Origin: a bacterium 210820-DFI.6.37
Lineage (GTDB): Bacteria > Bacillota > Clostridia > Peptostreptococcales > Anaerovoracaceae
Direction of reading: 5' to 3'
Assembly (NCBI GenBank): GCA_020558355.1
Contig: JAJCKG010000001.1
Location: forward strand, 124,001-188,000
DNA length: 64,000 bases
Below are positions 8,187 to 15,868 of the stretch, one piece after another. Both the position numbers and the translations under genes were made by a program. The notes beneath the pieces were generated by a model. It was not told the DNA's origin, did not search any database, and saw only the letters and a program-made list of their open reading frames with translations. Position 1 is the first letter of the stretch. Each line of letters opens with the position of its first letter.

Positions 8187-8917
8187 TTGATTTTCCTCAG
8201 ATTCACAATTCTTGAAAGGTCAAGGCCGGCTTCCATGGCCCGTTCCAATCCGCCTTCAAAATCTCCGATACGCCCCGGCACATGAGCGTCGCTGCTGATA
8301 ATAAACTGCGCGTCCGTTTGCGCCGCGATACGGATCTCTTCCACCGTCAGATGCGGATGCCAGGTACTGATTTCCATCAGGGTATCCGTATCCGCGCAGG
8401 CCTCCGCGATAGGAAGCATCTCAAAAGGCCCTTTGTCTCCCGGATGAGTCAGAATGGCAATATCATTTTCGTACAGCGCTTTGATGACCATATCTGTATT
8501 TTTATTCCGCAGACGTTTTTCTCCCAGCTTCAGCCCCTTGTTCCAGAGCCAGTTGGAAATACAGTAGCCTCCCGGCAGTCCATAATGGTATCCCGCGATA
8601 ACAAAATCATATTGGCCGAATTCCTCCGGCTTTACATCCAAATGGTTTCCATTTTTTATAATATTAGCTTCTACACTGAGATGGATTTTGATTTTTGGAT
8701 ACTTGGCGTTAAGCCGGTCGATTTCTTTTCGCATCACCGGCACATCACTTCGCTTCATTCCATAAAACAGATGGCCCGGCCCGTGGTCTGTAATGGCAAG
8801 ATGGGATAACCCCCGCTCCATTGCCGTCCGCGCGTTGTCTTCGATGGAACCCTTTCCATGTGAAAAGGTGGTGTGAGTATGAAGGTCATAGCCCAACTGA
8901 AACTTTCTATTCTCCAA
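8183..8917 (-). CDS. PHP-domain phosphoesterase (YcdX-like)
   Basis: A 244-residue polymerase-and-histidinol-phosphatase fold enzyme. Metal-binding motifs are DLHTHTTFSHG (residues 11-21), ITDHGPGH, a glutamate in SVEANI, and SSDAHV near the end. The family hydrolyses phosphate esters using three metal ions; the substrate cannot be read here. It overlaps murB by 11 nt and rapZ by 4 nt, so the three form one translation-coupled unit. The grouping murB-PHP-rapZ-whiA is common in Clostridia. Confidence 0.88.
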   Translation of the reverse strand: MENRKFQLGYDLHTHTTFSHGKGSIEDNARTAMERGLSHLAITDHGPGHLFYGMKRSDVPVMRKEIDRLNAKYPKIKIHLSVEANIIKNGNHLDVKPEEFGQYDFVIAGYHYGLPGGYCISNWLWNKGLKLGEKRLRNKNTDMVIKALYENDIAILTHPGDKGPFEMLPIAEACADTDTLMEISTWHPHLTVEEIRIAAQTDAQFIISSDAHVPGRIGDFEGGLERAMEAGLDLSRIVNLRKIK

Positions 8918-9815
8918 TGATCCTCACCTCCGGTTCCAGCTTTACGCCGAACTGATCCAGTACAGAGGCCTGTACAATCTCCATCAGCCGCAGAATATCC
9001 GTTGCCGTCGCGTTCCCGTTATTTACAATAAATCCGCTGTGGAGAGGCGAGACCTGGGCGTCTCCTACCGCCATTCCTTTCAACCCCGCGTCCTGAATCA
9101 GCTTTCCCGCGAAATACCCTTCCGGCCGTTTAAAAAAGCTTCCCGCGCTCGGCAGAGAAACAGGCTGCTTTTCATTCCTTCTGGCCGCAAGCTCCTTCAT
9201 TTCCCGCCGAATCGCTTCCTGATCTCCTGGCGCAAGCCGCAGCGTCACACTGACCGCGACATCCCCGCATTCATGAAGAACACTGTGACGGTATCCAAGC
9301 TCCAGCTCCTGACAGGACAAGGTATATTCACGGCTCCCGTCTCTTGAGATAATCCGCACTTCTTCTATAATATGGGCCATTTCACCGCCGTAAGCGCCCG
9401 CGTTCATAAACACAGCGCCTCCCAGACTTCCCGGTATGCCGCTTGCGAATTCAAATCCGGTGAGGCTCTGTTCCATTGCCGCCCGCGCCACGGAGGACAT
9501 CAACGCCCCGCAGCCCGCAGTAAGCCGATCTCCTTCGATCCGGATCTGAGCAAAAGCCTCTCCAAGTTTGACAATGGCGCCTTTATAACCTCCATCCCTT
9601 ACCAGTATATTAGACCCATTTCCCATGACCATATACCGGACGCCTTCTTCTGACAGGGTCTTAAGAACCCTTTTCAGCTGATCCAGACTTTGCGGCGTAA
9701 TGAGAAAATCCGCTTTTCCTCCTGCCCGAAAAGAAGTGAATCTGCTCATATCGCAATGCTCGATCACGCAGCTTTCCCCTGTCTGCTCAATCAGTTTATT
9801 TTTTAATGATGCCAT
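8907..9815 (-). CDS. murB: UDP-N-acetylenolpyruvoylglucosamine reductase
   Basis: MurB reduces UDP-GlcNAc-enolpyruvate to UDP-MurNAc with NADPH and FAD, the second committed step of peptidoglycan synthesis in the cytoplasm. FAD-binding segments are MGNGSNILVRDGGYKG and SGIPGSLGGAVFMNAGAYGGE. The catalytic serine sits in PSAGSFFKRP, and the final glutamate lies in LEPEVRIIGE. The 302-residue length matches type II MurB of Firmicutes. An AAGGAGG site precedes the ATG. The start overlaps the end of the AI-2E permease gene by 20 nt. Confidence 0.96.
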   Translation of the reverse strand: MASLKNKLIEQTGESCVIEHCDMSRFTSFRAGGKADFLITPQSLDQLKRVLKTLSEEGVRYMVMGNGSNILVRDGGYKGAIVKLGEAFAQIRIEGDRLTAGCGALMSSVARAAMEQSLTGFEFASGIPGSLGGAVFMNAGAYGGEMAHIIEEVRIISRDGSREYTLSCQELELGYRHSVLHECGDVAVSVTLRLAPGDQEAIRREMKELAARRNEKQPVSLPSAGSFFKRPEGYFAGKLIQDAGLKGMAVGDAQVSPLHSGFIVNNGNATATDILRLMEIVQASVLDQFGVKLEPEVRIIGE

Positions 9816-11061
9816 TTCCCGGCCCCTCCTTTTTACTCTTCTTTTTCTTTTCCTTCACCCTGTATTTATCGATAGTATAATCCCGTATATCTGTAGAAAA
9901 TCCCCGCTTATCCAGCCTGCGGTTGACTGCCCGGCTGAAATACGTGTAGAACACGGCGAAAACCGGTATGCCGATGACCATTCCCACGAATCCGAACAGA
10001 CCTCCTCCCACCAGAATGGCAAACATAACCCAAAAGCTGGAAAGGCCTGTACTGTCGCCCAGTATCTTCGGCCCGATAATATTACCGTCCACCTGCTGGA
10101 GAATCAGTATGAATATGAGGAAGTAAATACACTGCATCGGATTTACCATGAGAATCAGCAGTGCGGAAGGCACCGCTCCGATAAACGGCCCGAAAAACGG
10201 AATGATATTGGTCAATCCTACAATACAGCTGATCAGCAGCGGATACTCCCATCCCAGCAGGGACATTACGATAAAGCATATGATGCCGACTATGATCGAA
10301 TCAATAATTTTTCCATTGATAAAGCCGCCGAAGGTCTTATTGGTAAAAGCCGCACCTTTCAGAATCTCTTCCGCCCTCGCTTCACTGCAGGTCGCGAGAA
10401 TCAGTTTTTTAGACTGTGCCGCGAAAAGATCCTTACTGTTCAGGAAATAGGCGCAGATAATGATTCCAATGAGAAAATTCTTCAGCAGGTTGATGGCCCC
10501 GAATACTCCTGTGGAAATACTGGTAGCCACCTCTACATAGCTGGGGAGCATTTTGCTTTCTACATATTTTATTATATTATCTGTAAAACGGTTGATCCAG
10601 TTTTCCAATGTGTCCTGCATCTGAGGATAACGCAAGGTCTTTGTATCGATCCAATCAATAACATGATTCATGCTGTCAGGCAGTATGCTTATAATATGCA
10701 TAACACTGTCGATCAGTCCTGGTATAATCATCCAGCATATCCCGCTAATAACCACCGCCAGCGCCAGCAGCGAAAGAAACGTCGCGAAGCCCTTGGAAAA
10801 GGACAGGGCTCTTTTGGGCTTTTTCACCTTTCTGCTCAAAATACTGTAAGTATTTCTGGTCGTGAAATTATAGATGGGACAAAGCAGATACGCAAACACC
10901 AGGCCATAAATAAACGGTGTCAGTATCCCTGTCACAACACCAATAATCTCGGAAAGCACATCGAAGCGGTAAATCGCGAAAAATACAATGAGACAGGCAG
11001 TTAATACCAGGAATACAGTGATCCCCCATTTTATATGTTTTTCTTCAAATTCTAATTTCAT
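9796..11061 (-). CDS. AI-2E family transporter (PerM/YtvI-like)
   Basis: A 421-residue membrane protein with about eight predicted transmembrane segments, beginning with a tandem pair (VFLVLTACLIVFFAIYRF and IIGVVTGILTPFIYGLVFAYLL). The conserved family motif GGGLFGFVGMVIGIPVFAV lies near the end, followed by a lysine-rich tail. The family includes quorum-signal exporters and Na+/H+ antiporters, so function is open. An ATG at 11082 is possible, but it lacks a ribosome site; GAGGAA precedes the ATG at 11061. It is the first gene of the murB-rapZ transcription unit. Confidence 0.85.
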   Translation of the reverse strand: MKLEFEEKHIKWGITVFLVLTACLIVFFAIYRFDVLSEIIGVVTGILTPFIYGLVFAYLLCPIYNFTTRNTYSILSRKVKKPKRALSFSKGFATFLSLLALAVVISGICWMIIPGLIDSVMHIISILPDSMNHVIDWIDTKTLRYPQMQDTLENWINRFTDNIIKYVESKMLPSYVEVATSISTGVFGAINLLKNFLIGIIICAYFLNSKDLFAAQSKKLILATCSEARAEEILKGAAFTNKTFGGFINGKIIDSIIVGIICFIVMSLLGWEYPLLISCIVGLTNIIPFFGPFIGAVPSALLILMVNPMQCIYFLIFILILQQVDGNIIGPKILGDSTGLSSFWVMFAILVGGGLFGFVGMVIGIPVFAVFYTYFSRAVNRRLDKRGFSTDIRDYTIDKYRVKEKKKKSKKEGPGNGIIKK

Positions 11062-11191
11062 ACAAAGATCTTCCTCATTCATTTTTCTTTCTGTTTTTTA
11101 TCTGTAATCCCATTCTACAACATTTATACATCAAAGTCTTTAGGTTTTTTCGCTTTTCTTTATTTTTTGTGGATTTTTTACAAAAATGGGG

Positions 11192-11219
11192 TTGATTTTT
11201 TATGCTTTTGTTGTATAAT
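11192..11219 (+). promoter_or_regulatory. argG promoter
   Basis: TTGATT (11192-11197) and TATAAT (11214-11219) with a 16-nt spacer, 80 nt before argG. The transcript start would fall just upstream of the ATTCAT repeats described separately. Confidence 0.75.
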
Positions 11220-11239
11220 TAGCCTATGTTATAAATTTT

Positions 11240-11280
11240 TATTCATACAATAAATTAAATATTCATAAATGTACGTGAAT
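11240..11280 (+). promoter_or_regulatory. Possible ArgR/AhrC operator before argG
   Basis: TATTCAT occurs at 11240-11246 and again at 11260-11266, 20 nt apart, and a TGAAT follows at 11276-11280. These match half-sites of the arginine repressor box (TGAAT/ATTCA separated by A/T). They lie between the promoter and the gene, suitable for repression by arginine. The pattern is in A/T-rich sequence, so chance is not excluded. Confidence 0.4.
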
Positions 11281-11297
11281 TATTAGGAGGATTAAAT

Positions 11298-12566
11298 ATG
11301 GCGAAAGAAAAAGTAGTACTGGCCTATTCAGGCGGGCTGGACACATCGATCATTATGACCTGGCTGAAAGAGAATTATAACTATGATGTAATTGCGGTGT
11401 GCTGCAACGCCGGCCAGAAGGAAGACTTTGACGCAATCGAAAAGAAGGCCATCGCGACCGGCGCGAGCAAAGCCATCACCATTGACCTGAGAGAAGAGTT
11501 TATTACAGACTTTATCTGGCCTACACTGAAAGCAGGCGCTATTTATGAAAATGAATATATGCTGGGTACGTCCATGGCAAGACCCCTCATGGCTAAAAAG
11601 CTGGTAGAAGTCGCTCAGCAGGAGGAAGCGTTCTATATCGCTCACGGATGCACCGGAAAGGGCAACGACCAGGTACGTTTTGAAACAACCATCAAGGCGC
11701 TGGATCCCGCGATTAAAATCATCGCGCCATGGAGATTCTGGGATTTTGAATCCAGAGAAGATCTGCTGGCTTACGCCGCGTCTCACAACATTCCAATCAA
11801 CCAGACAGAGGCAAAGATCTACAGCCGCGACGAAAACATCTGGCATATCAGTCATGAAGGCGGCGAGCTGGAAAATCCATGGAATGAGCATTATGACACG
11901 ATCCATGTGCTTTCCGTTCCACCTGAAAAAGCGCCGGATGAAGTTACATATGTAGATATCGATTTTGAATCCGGCGTTCCTGTAGGCATCAATGGAGAAA
12001 AAATGGGGCCGATCCAGCTGCTGACAAAGCTTAACGAACTGGGCAGCGCTAACGGTGTCGGTACCGCTGACCTGATTGAAAACCGTCTGGTTGGTATGAA
12101 ATCCCGCGGTGTTTATGAGACTCCGGGAGGAACCATCCTCTTCGCCGCTCACTCCGCGCTGGAAAAACTGATCCTTGACCGGGATACAACGCAGTACAAG
12201 TACATTGTCGCGCAGAAGTTCGCTCAGCTCTGTTATGATGGCCTTTGGTTCACACCGCTGCGCGAAGCTATCTCAGCCTTTGTAGACGAAACGCAAAAGC
12301 TGGTAACTGGTACTGTTAAAATGAAATTATATAAGGGCAGCGCTGTAGCCGCCGCGCGTAAATCTCCGAACTCCCTGTACAGCGAAGAGTTCGCGACCTT
12401 CAGCAAGGACGAGGTTTACAATCAGAGCGACGCGGAAGGCTTCATCAACCTCTTCTCCCTGCCTCTGAAGATTCGCGCAATCCAGAAGCAGAACCGGGAA
12501 GGCGGCGCAAAACCGCATGAAGCTCTGGAACGGAAAGTTCTTAAAGGTGGAGATTTCATCGAATAA
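11298..12566 (+). CDS. argG: Argininosuccinate synthase
   Basis: Joins citrulline and aspartate with ATP to make argininosuccinate, the penultimate step of arginine synthesis. The PP-loop AYSGGLDTS is at residues 9-17. Substrate-binding segments [14 protein letters not shown] and the MLGTSMARP motif are present, and the 422-residue length is normal. AGGAGG precedes the ATG. argH is not adjacent, so the rest of the pathway is elsewhere. The carbamoyl-phosphate synthase genes lie 3 kb downstream on the opposite strand. A promoter and possible arginine-repressor half-sites precede it, and a strong bidirectional terminator follows. Confidence 0.97.
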   Translation: MAKEKVVLAYSGGLDTSIIMTWLKENYNYDVIAVCCNAGQKEDFDAIEKKAIATGASKAITIDLREEFITDFIWPTLKAGAIYENEYMLGTSMARPLMAKKLVEVAQQEEAFYIAHGCTGKGNDQVRFETTIKALDPAIKIIAPWRFWDFESREDLLAYAASHNIPINQTEAKIYSRDENIWHISHEGGELENPWNEHYDTIHVLSVPPEKAPDEVTYVDIDFESGVPVGINGEKMGPIQLLTKLNELGSANGVGTADLIENRLVGMKSRGVYETPGGTILFAAHSALEKLILDRDTTQYKYIVAQKFAQLCYDGLWFTPLREAISAFVDETQKLVTGTVKMKLYKGSAVAAARKSPNSLYSEEFATFSKDEVYNQSDAEGFINLFSLPLKIRAIQKQNREGGAKPHEALERKVLKGGDFIE

Positions 12567-12597
12567 GACAGTTCGCTGATAAGAAAATTTGTATTCT

Positions 12598-12646
12598 AAA
12601 AGGGAACGGCAAAGAAACAAGAAAAATTCTTTGCCGCTCCCTTTTT
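12598..12646. terminator. Bidirectional terminator between argG and the Fic-like gene
   Basis: A long stem of AAAGGGAACGGCAAAGAA against TTCTTTGCCGCTCCCTTT (one mismatch), loop about 11 nt, with T-runs on both sides. It serves argG on the plus strand and the convergent Fic-like gene on the minus strand. Confidence 0.88.
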
Positions 12647-13367
12647 ATTCCTCATCCTCTTCCGATTCTACGATCTGCAGGACTTCCGCCATTTTGTTAT
12701 ATTCCGCCCGTTCCAGACCCCAGAAGAAAAGCGCGTCATCCCTGTCCTTCAGGCATTCGATCATGGTTTTTACATATTCCCTCCGGTTGTATCCGAGAGC
12801 CACTGGTAAAAATCCCTTTTCCTCCAGATAGTAGTTCATAGCAAGGCGCGCCATAACTCCGTTATATTCTTCAAAAGGACAGATTTCCAAAATCCCGCAG
12901 TGGATTCTGGACGCGCTTCGTATTTCATTGGCGCTGTTTTTATACGCGTCCTGCAAGAGCCTGCTCAGCAGACTTTCTACATCAGAATGATGCGGGGGAA
13001 CATGCTTAAAGTCAGCAAGAGGCCGGTTTCCTCTCCGAAAGCCCGCGTTTTTTCCCGTCAGACAGGCGTAGAATTTCAGCAAAAGACGCTTATCCAGGCT
13101 GCTTCGCAAAGCTAGGCAATCATCCATCAGCTCCAGCGTGTTCAAATAATTTTTTATAAAGACACAGTCTTTTAACGCCGCTTCTCTTGGGATTTCCCCC
13201 TGGATCATCCCTTCGATCTCTTTGCGTGAAAGCTCCGCGCCGTCCAGAGACATGGCTCCGTATATATAATCCAGCTCTCTGAGCCTTCTCAGCTTCCGGC
13301 TGGTTTCTCTTTTAAAGGGGCGGCGCAGGCCCAGGTCGATTTTCTGTTTGATTAATTCCTGATACAT
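12645..13367 (-). CDS. Fic-domain protein with degenerate active site
   Basis: A 240-residue protein with the Fic fold order: an N-terminal helical part, a substrate-flap region, then the core helices around ASRIHCGILEICPF. The catalytic loop, normally HPFxxGNGRxxR, reads CPFEEYNGVMAR at residues 163-174. The catalytic His is Cys, the first Gly is Tyr and the phosphate-binding Arg is Val; Asn-Gly and the last Arg remain. The inhibitory helix motif (S/T)xxxE(G/N) appears as SLDG around residue 40, with Asp for Glu. It is therefore unlikely to be a normal AMP-transferase. The start at 13367 follows AGGAGG by 9 nt; a longer frame upstream is ignored. Confidence 0.75.
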   Translation of the reverse strand: MYQELIKQKIDLGLRRPFKRETSRKLRRLRELDYIYGAMSLDGAELSRKEIEGMIQGEIPREAALKDCVFIKNYLNTLELMDDCLALRSSLDKRLLLKFYACLTGKNAGFRRGNRPLADFKHVPPHHSDVESLLSRLLQDAYKNSANEIRSASRIHCGILEICPFEEYNGVMARLAMNYYLEEKGFLPVALGYNRREYVKTMIECLKDRDDALFFWGLERAEYNKMAEVLQIVESEEDEE

Positions 13368-13574
13368 GGTCGGTGTCCTCCTGTATTTCTGTGATAGGGA
13401 ATTCCCGCACAATACAATCAGTGTATCATAAAAAAAGAACTTTTTCCAGATATCCTCTGTTTCAGCGCTTGCGGCAGGATGTTTTTGGGCATATAATATA
13501 TAGATTCCTATACTCCGGGGAAGCCCGCGTCTGCCAGCGGCTTCCCATTTGTACCGCGGAAAGGAGAACACTCA

Positions 13575-14264
13575 ATGTTTACATTACCGGATCAATTTTA
13601 TGATATTACGATAGTTTCTACCGGACTGCGCCTTGTCCTCGCGGTCATCTTCGGCGGAATTATCGGTCTTGAGCGGGGAGCGAACCGTCATCCCGCCGGA
13701 TTTCGAACCCACATTCTGGTATGTGTCGGCGCGACCCTGGCTATGCTTACGAATCAGTATATCTGCCAGATGTACGGGACCGGCGATCCTGCCAGACTGG
13801 GTGCCCAGGTTATTACCGGAGTGGGCTTTCTTGGCGTAGGAACGATCCTTGTCACTGGACGTCACAAAATCAAAGGACTGACTACCGCTGCCGGTCTTTG
13901 GGCCTCCGCCTGCCTTGGACTTGCTCTTGGGATCGGCTTTTATTCCGGCGCGGTGATTGCCGCCGTTGTTATTTTTATCAGCCTTGCCCTGCTTCCCAAA
14001 GTTGAAAATCATTTTTATCAAAATTCCAAAGCCATCGATCTCTATATAGAAATCGATTCGATCGAGCACTTCCGCGCTTTTATAAAATATATCCGCTCCA
14101 TCGACGCGGCTTTTTATGAAACCCATCTCAGTCAGGACCATCCTGTGACGCCAGGAGGCATTGCTTTCCACCTTTCTATGCTTTTACCAAAGGAAATCAG
14201 CCATAGCCAGGCCATTGAAGAATTCGGGGATTTTGAAGGTGTCACCCTTATTGAAGAAATTTAA
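13575..14264 (+). CDS. MgtC/SapB family membrane protein
   Basis: A 229-residue protein with the MgtC domain (residues 10-135): the diagnostic GGIIGLERGANRHPAGFRTHILVC-type segment, and GAQVITGVGFLGVGTI, in four to five membrane helices. A soluble ACT-like C-terminal domain follows (about 150-229). MgtC proteins are linked to growth at low Mg2+ and, in some pathogens, inhibit the F-type ATPase; the role here is unknown. AAAGGAG precedes the ATG. The 59-aa [2Fe-2S] gene follows 54 nt downstream on the same strand. Confidence 0.9.
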   Translation: MFTLPDQFYDITIVSTGLRLVLAVIFGGIIGLERGANRHPAGFRTHILVCVGATLAMLTNQYICQMYGTGDPARLGAQVITGVGFLGVGTILVTGRHKIKGLTTAAGLWASACLGLALGIGFYSGAVIAAVVIFISLALLPKVENHFYQNSKAIDLYIEIDSIEHFRAFIKYIRSIDAAFYETHLSQDHPVTPGGIAFHLSMLLPKEISHSQAIEEFGDFEGVTLIEEI

Positions 14265-14274
14265 CGCATAAGAT

Positions 14275-14309
14275 CCTTTCATCTGGTTACTGTATTATAC
14301 GATGAAAGG
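14275..14309 (+). promoter_or_regulatory. Hairpin that can mask the ribosome site of the BFD gene
   Basis: CCTTTCAT (14275-14282) pairs perfectly with ATGAAAGG (14302-14309). The second arm runs into the AAAGGAG ribosome site of the 59-aa gene, so folding would hide it. Whether it folds or responds to a signal is not shown. Confidence 0.45.
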
Positions 14310-14318
14310 AGAAGAATT

Positions 14319-14498
14319 ATGGACAAACATGAACATGTATGTGTATGCAAGGGCGTTTCTTACAATGAAATTGAAGACGCCATCAATAATGGGGCGCAGA
14401 CCTATGAAGATATTTTAGAAGAAACAGGCGCCGGGTCCGTCTGCGGCGGCTGTATCGAACGGGTCGATGAGATCCTGGATCGGCTGGTAATACGGTAA
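14319..14498 (+). CDS. Small BFD-type [2Fe-2S]-binding protein
   Basis: A 59-residue protein missed by length filters. It shows CVCKGVSYNEIEDAI at residues 8-22 and SVCGGCIERVDEIL at about 42-55. The CxC plus CxxC pattern is that of the BFD (bacterioferritin-associated ferredoxin-like) [2Fe-2S] domain. Such small proteins carry electrons or sense iron; the partner here is unknown. AAAGGAGAAG precedes the ATG. It follows the mgtC-like gene and ends 5 nt before a strong terminator. Confidence 0.88.
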   Translation: MDKHEHVCVCKGVSYNEIEDAINNGAQTYEDILEETGAGSVCGGCIERVDEILDRLVIR

Positions 14499-14503
14499 AT
14501 TAA

Positions 14504-14548
14504 AAAACAGCAGTATGACGCGTCCTCAATTTATCATACTGCTGTTTT
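14504..14548 (+). terminator. Terminator after the BFD gene
   Basis: A 15-bp perfect stem (AAAACAGCAGTATGA / TCATACTGCTGTTTT), followed by CCTTTTG. It can also act on the minus strand for the radical-SAM-like gene, which ends at 14642. Confidence 0.85.
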
Positions 14549-14641
14549 CCTTTTGTCAATGATCCTCACGCTCCTGCCGAAAAAGAGCGGCCTGACGGCC
14601 CGCGCCCCAGTTTCTGCCCGCCGCGGCTTGGACGTAATATG

Positions 14642-15205
14642 TCACGCCTCTTTCAGGAACCCGATCTTGCCTCTGGCAACGGCGTATTTGAACATTTCCA
14701 CCTGACCGAAATCTCCTTCTACCGGGCGGAGACGCATCTTCTCTTTGATCTCTTCATACGGCATCGTAGGAAGGAAGACGATTTCATAGTCATGCTGGAA
14801 GGTCAGCTGTACAAAGTCCAGAATCTCATCATCGCTAAAGCCTTTTTCTAAAGACACATTGAGCCTTACCTTCATCCGCTGCTCAACCGATTTGTTGATT
14901 CCCTCTATAACGTTGTTCAGATCCTGTCCGTTATGGGACTTTTTATAACGGGTATGACGCATAGTATTCACCCTAATAATCACACCTGTCAGTCCGGCCT
15001 TTTTCAGTTTTTCAGCCATGAAAGCCAGTTCCTGTCCATCGGTTTCAATCAAAATTTCTTCATTGTCCAGCTTTTTGATCAGATCGATGATTCCTGCCCT
15101 CTTCAGGGGCTCTTCACCTGCCAGGACTACCTGCCTGTGCCCCTTTGCCATTTCCAGTATTTCAGCTTTTGCAGGGACGCCTGCTTCCTTTAATTCAATT
15201 CTCAT
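14642..15205 (-). CDS. MoaA-like radical-SAM-fold protein without the cluster motif
   Basis: A 187-residue protein that reads like the middle of a MoaA-type radical SAM barrel. Visible parts are AGEEPLKRAGIIDLIKKL (the GGEPL strand-helix, residues 29-46), ILIETDGQELAFMAEKLKKAGL, and VRLNVSLEKGFSDDEILDFVQL. The N-terminal CxxxCxxC loop that binds the [4Fe-4S] cluster is absent. An in-frame TAG lies 12 nt before the ATG, and AGGAGG fits that start, so nothing is missing by misannotation. It cannot do normal radical SAM chemistry. It stands alone, divergent from the phosphodiesterase gene. Function unknown. Confidence 0.7.
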   Translation of the reverse strand: MRIELKEAGVPAKAEILEMAKGHRQVVLAGEEPLKRAGIIDLIKKLDNEEILIETDGQELAFMAEKLKKAGLTGVIIRVNTMRHTRYKKSHNGQDLNNVIEGINKSVEQRMKVRLNVSLEKGFSDDEILDFVQLTFQHDYEIVFLPTMPYEEIKEKMRLRPVEGDFGQVEMFKYAVARGKIGFLKEA

Positions 15206-15304
15206 GATATCCTCCTAATTTAAGACAAAGTCATTTTACCCTATCCCCCGGCTCTAGTCAACTGATACATCTTGTGTTACAATGCTTTTAAAGGAGGAAA
15301 CCAT

Positions 15305-15853
15305 ATGAAAATTTTCGTCATCAGCGATACACATGGAAAAACTTCAAAGGCCGAAGAGGTCTGGGAAAAACTGACCGGAGTGGATCTGGTCATCCACCTG
15401 GGAGATTACGCGGAAGACGCGCGGCGCCTGGAGCGGGTTTTCCAGACAGAGGTGATCGCGGTCAAAGGCAACATGGACGGATCCTACAGCCCCGATGATT
15501 ATAAGATCGTGGAAACCGAGTTCGGAAAGCTGCTGCTGACCCACGGCCACATGGACAATGTAAAAATGTCTCCCCTGAACCTGATCTACCGGGCGCGGGA
15601 GCTGGACTGCAAAGCGGTTCTTTTCGGCCATACACACAAACCCGCCTATGAAGAGACACACGGCATCTATCTGGTAAACCCGGGAAGCCTTTCTCAGCCA
15701 AGGGATGGAAGCGACGGCTCCTACGCCATCATTCATACCTCTCCAGATACCTTTAATTGCGCCATCGTCTACTACTCCAGCCTGACACCAAAGAAAAAGC
15801 CGCCCCAAAGCGGACGGCTGAGAAACATGCTCAATTACAGCGATCGATTTTAG
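15305..15853 (+). CDS. Metallophosphoesterase, YfcE/MJ0936 type
   Basis: A 182-residue calcineurin-like phosphodiesterase. Metal ligands are in ISDTHGK (residues 6-12), HLGDYAED, KGNMDG, LTHGHMDN and FGHTHKP, in the canonical D-x-H / G-D / G-N-x-D / H / G-H-x-H order. YfcE-type enzymes hydrolyse phosphodiesters in vitro with Mn2+; the physiological substrate is unclear. The frame opens earlier (15272), but AAAGGAGG before the ATG at 15305 sets the start. Its stop lies 15 nt from the convergent carB stop. Confidence 0.9.
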   Translation: MKIFVISDTHGKTSKAEEVWEKLTGVDLVIHLGDYAEDARRLERVFQTEVIAVKGNMDGSYSPDDYKIVETEFGKLLLTHGHMDNVKMSPLNLIYRARELDCKAVLFGHTHKPAYEETHGIYLVNPGSLSQPRDGSDGSYAIIHTSPDTFNCAIVYYSSLTPKKKPPQSGRLRNMLNYSDRF

Positions 15854-15868
15854 TTTTAACGGACCTGA

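Noticed and set aside
9700..11004. A 434-codon open frame on the plus strand opposite the AI-2E permease gene
   Set aside because: No ribosome site, low-complexity composition and complete overlap with a recognisable membrane protein gene; a shadow frame.
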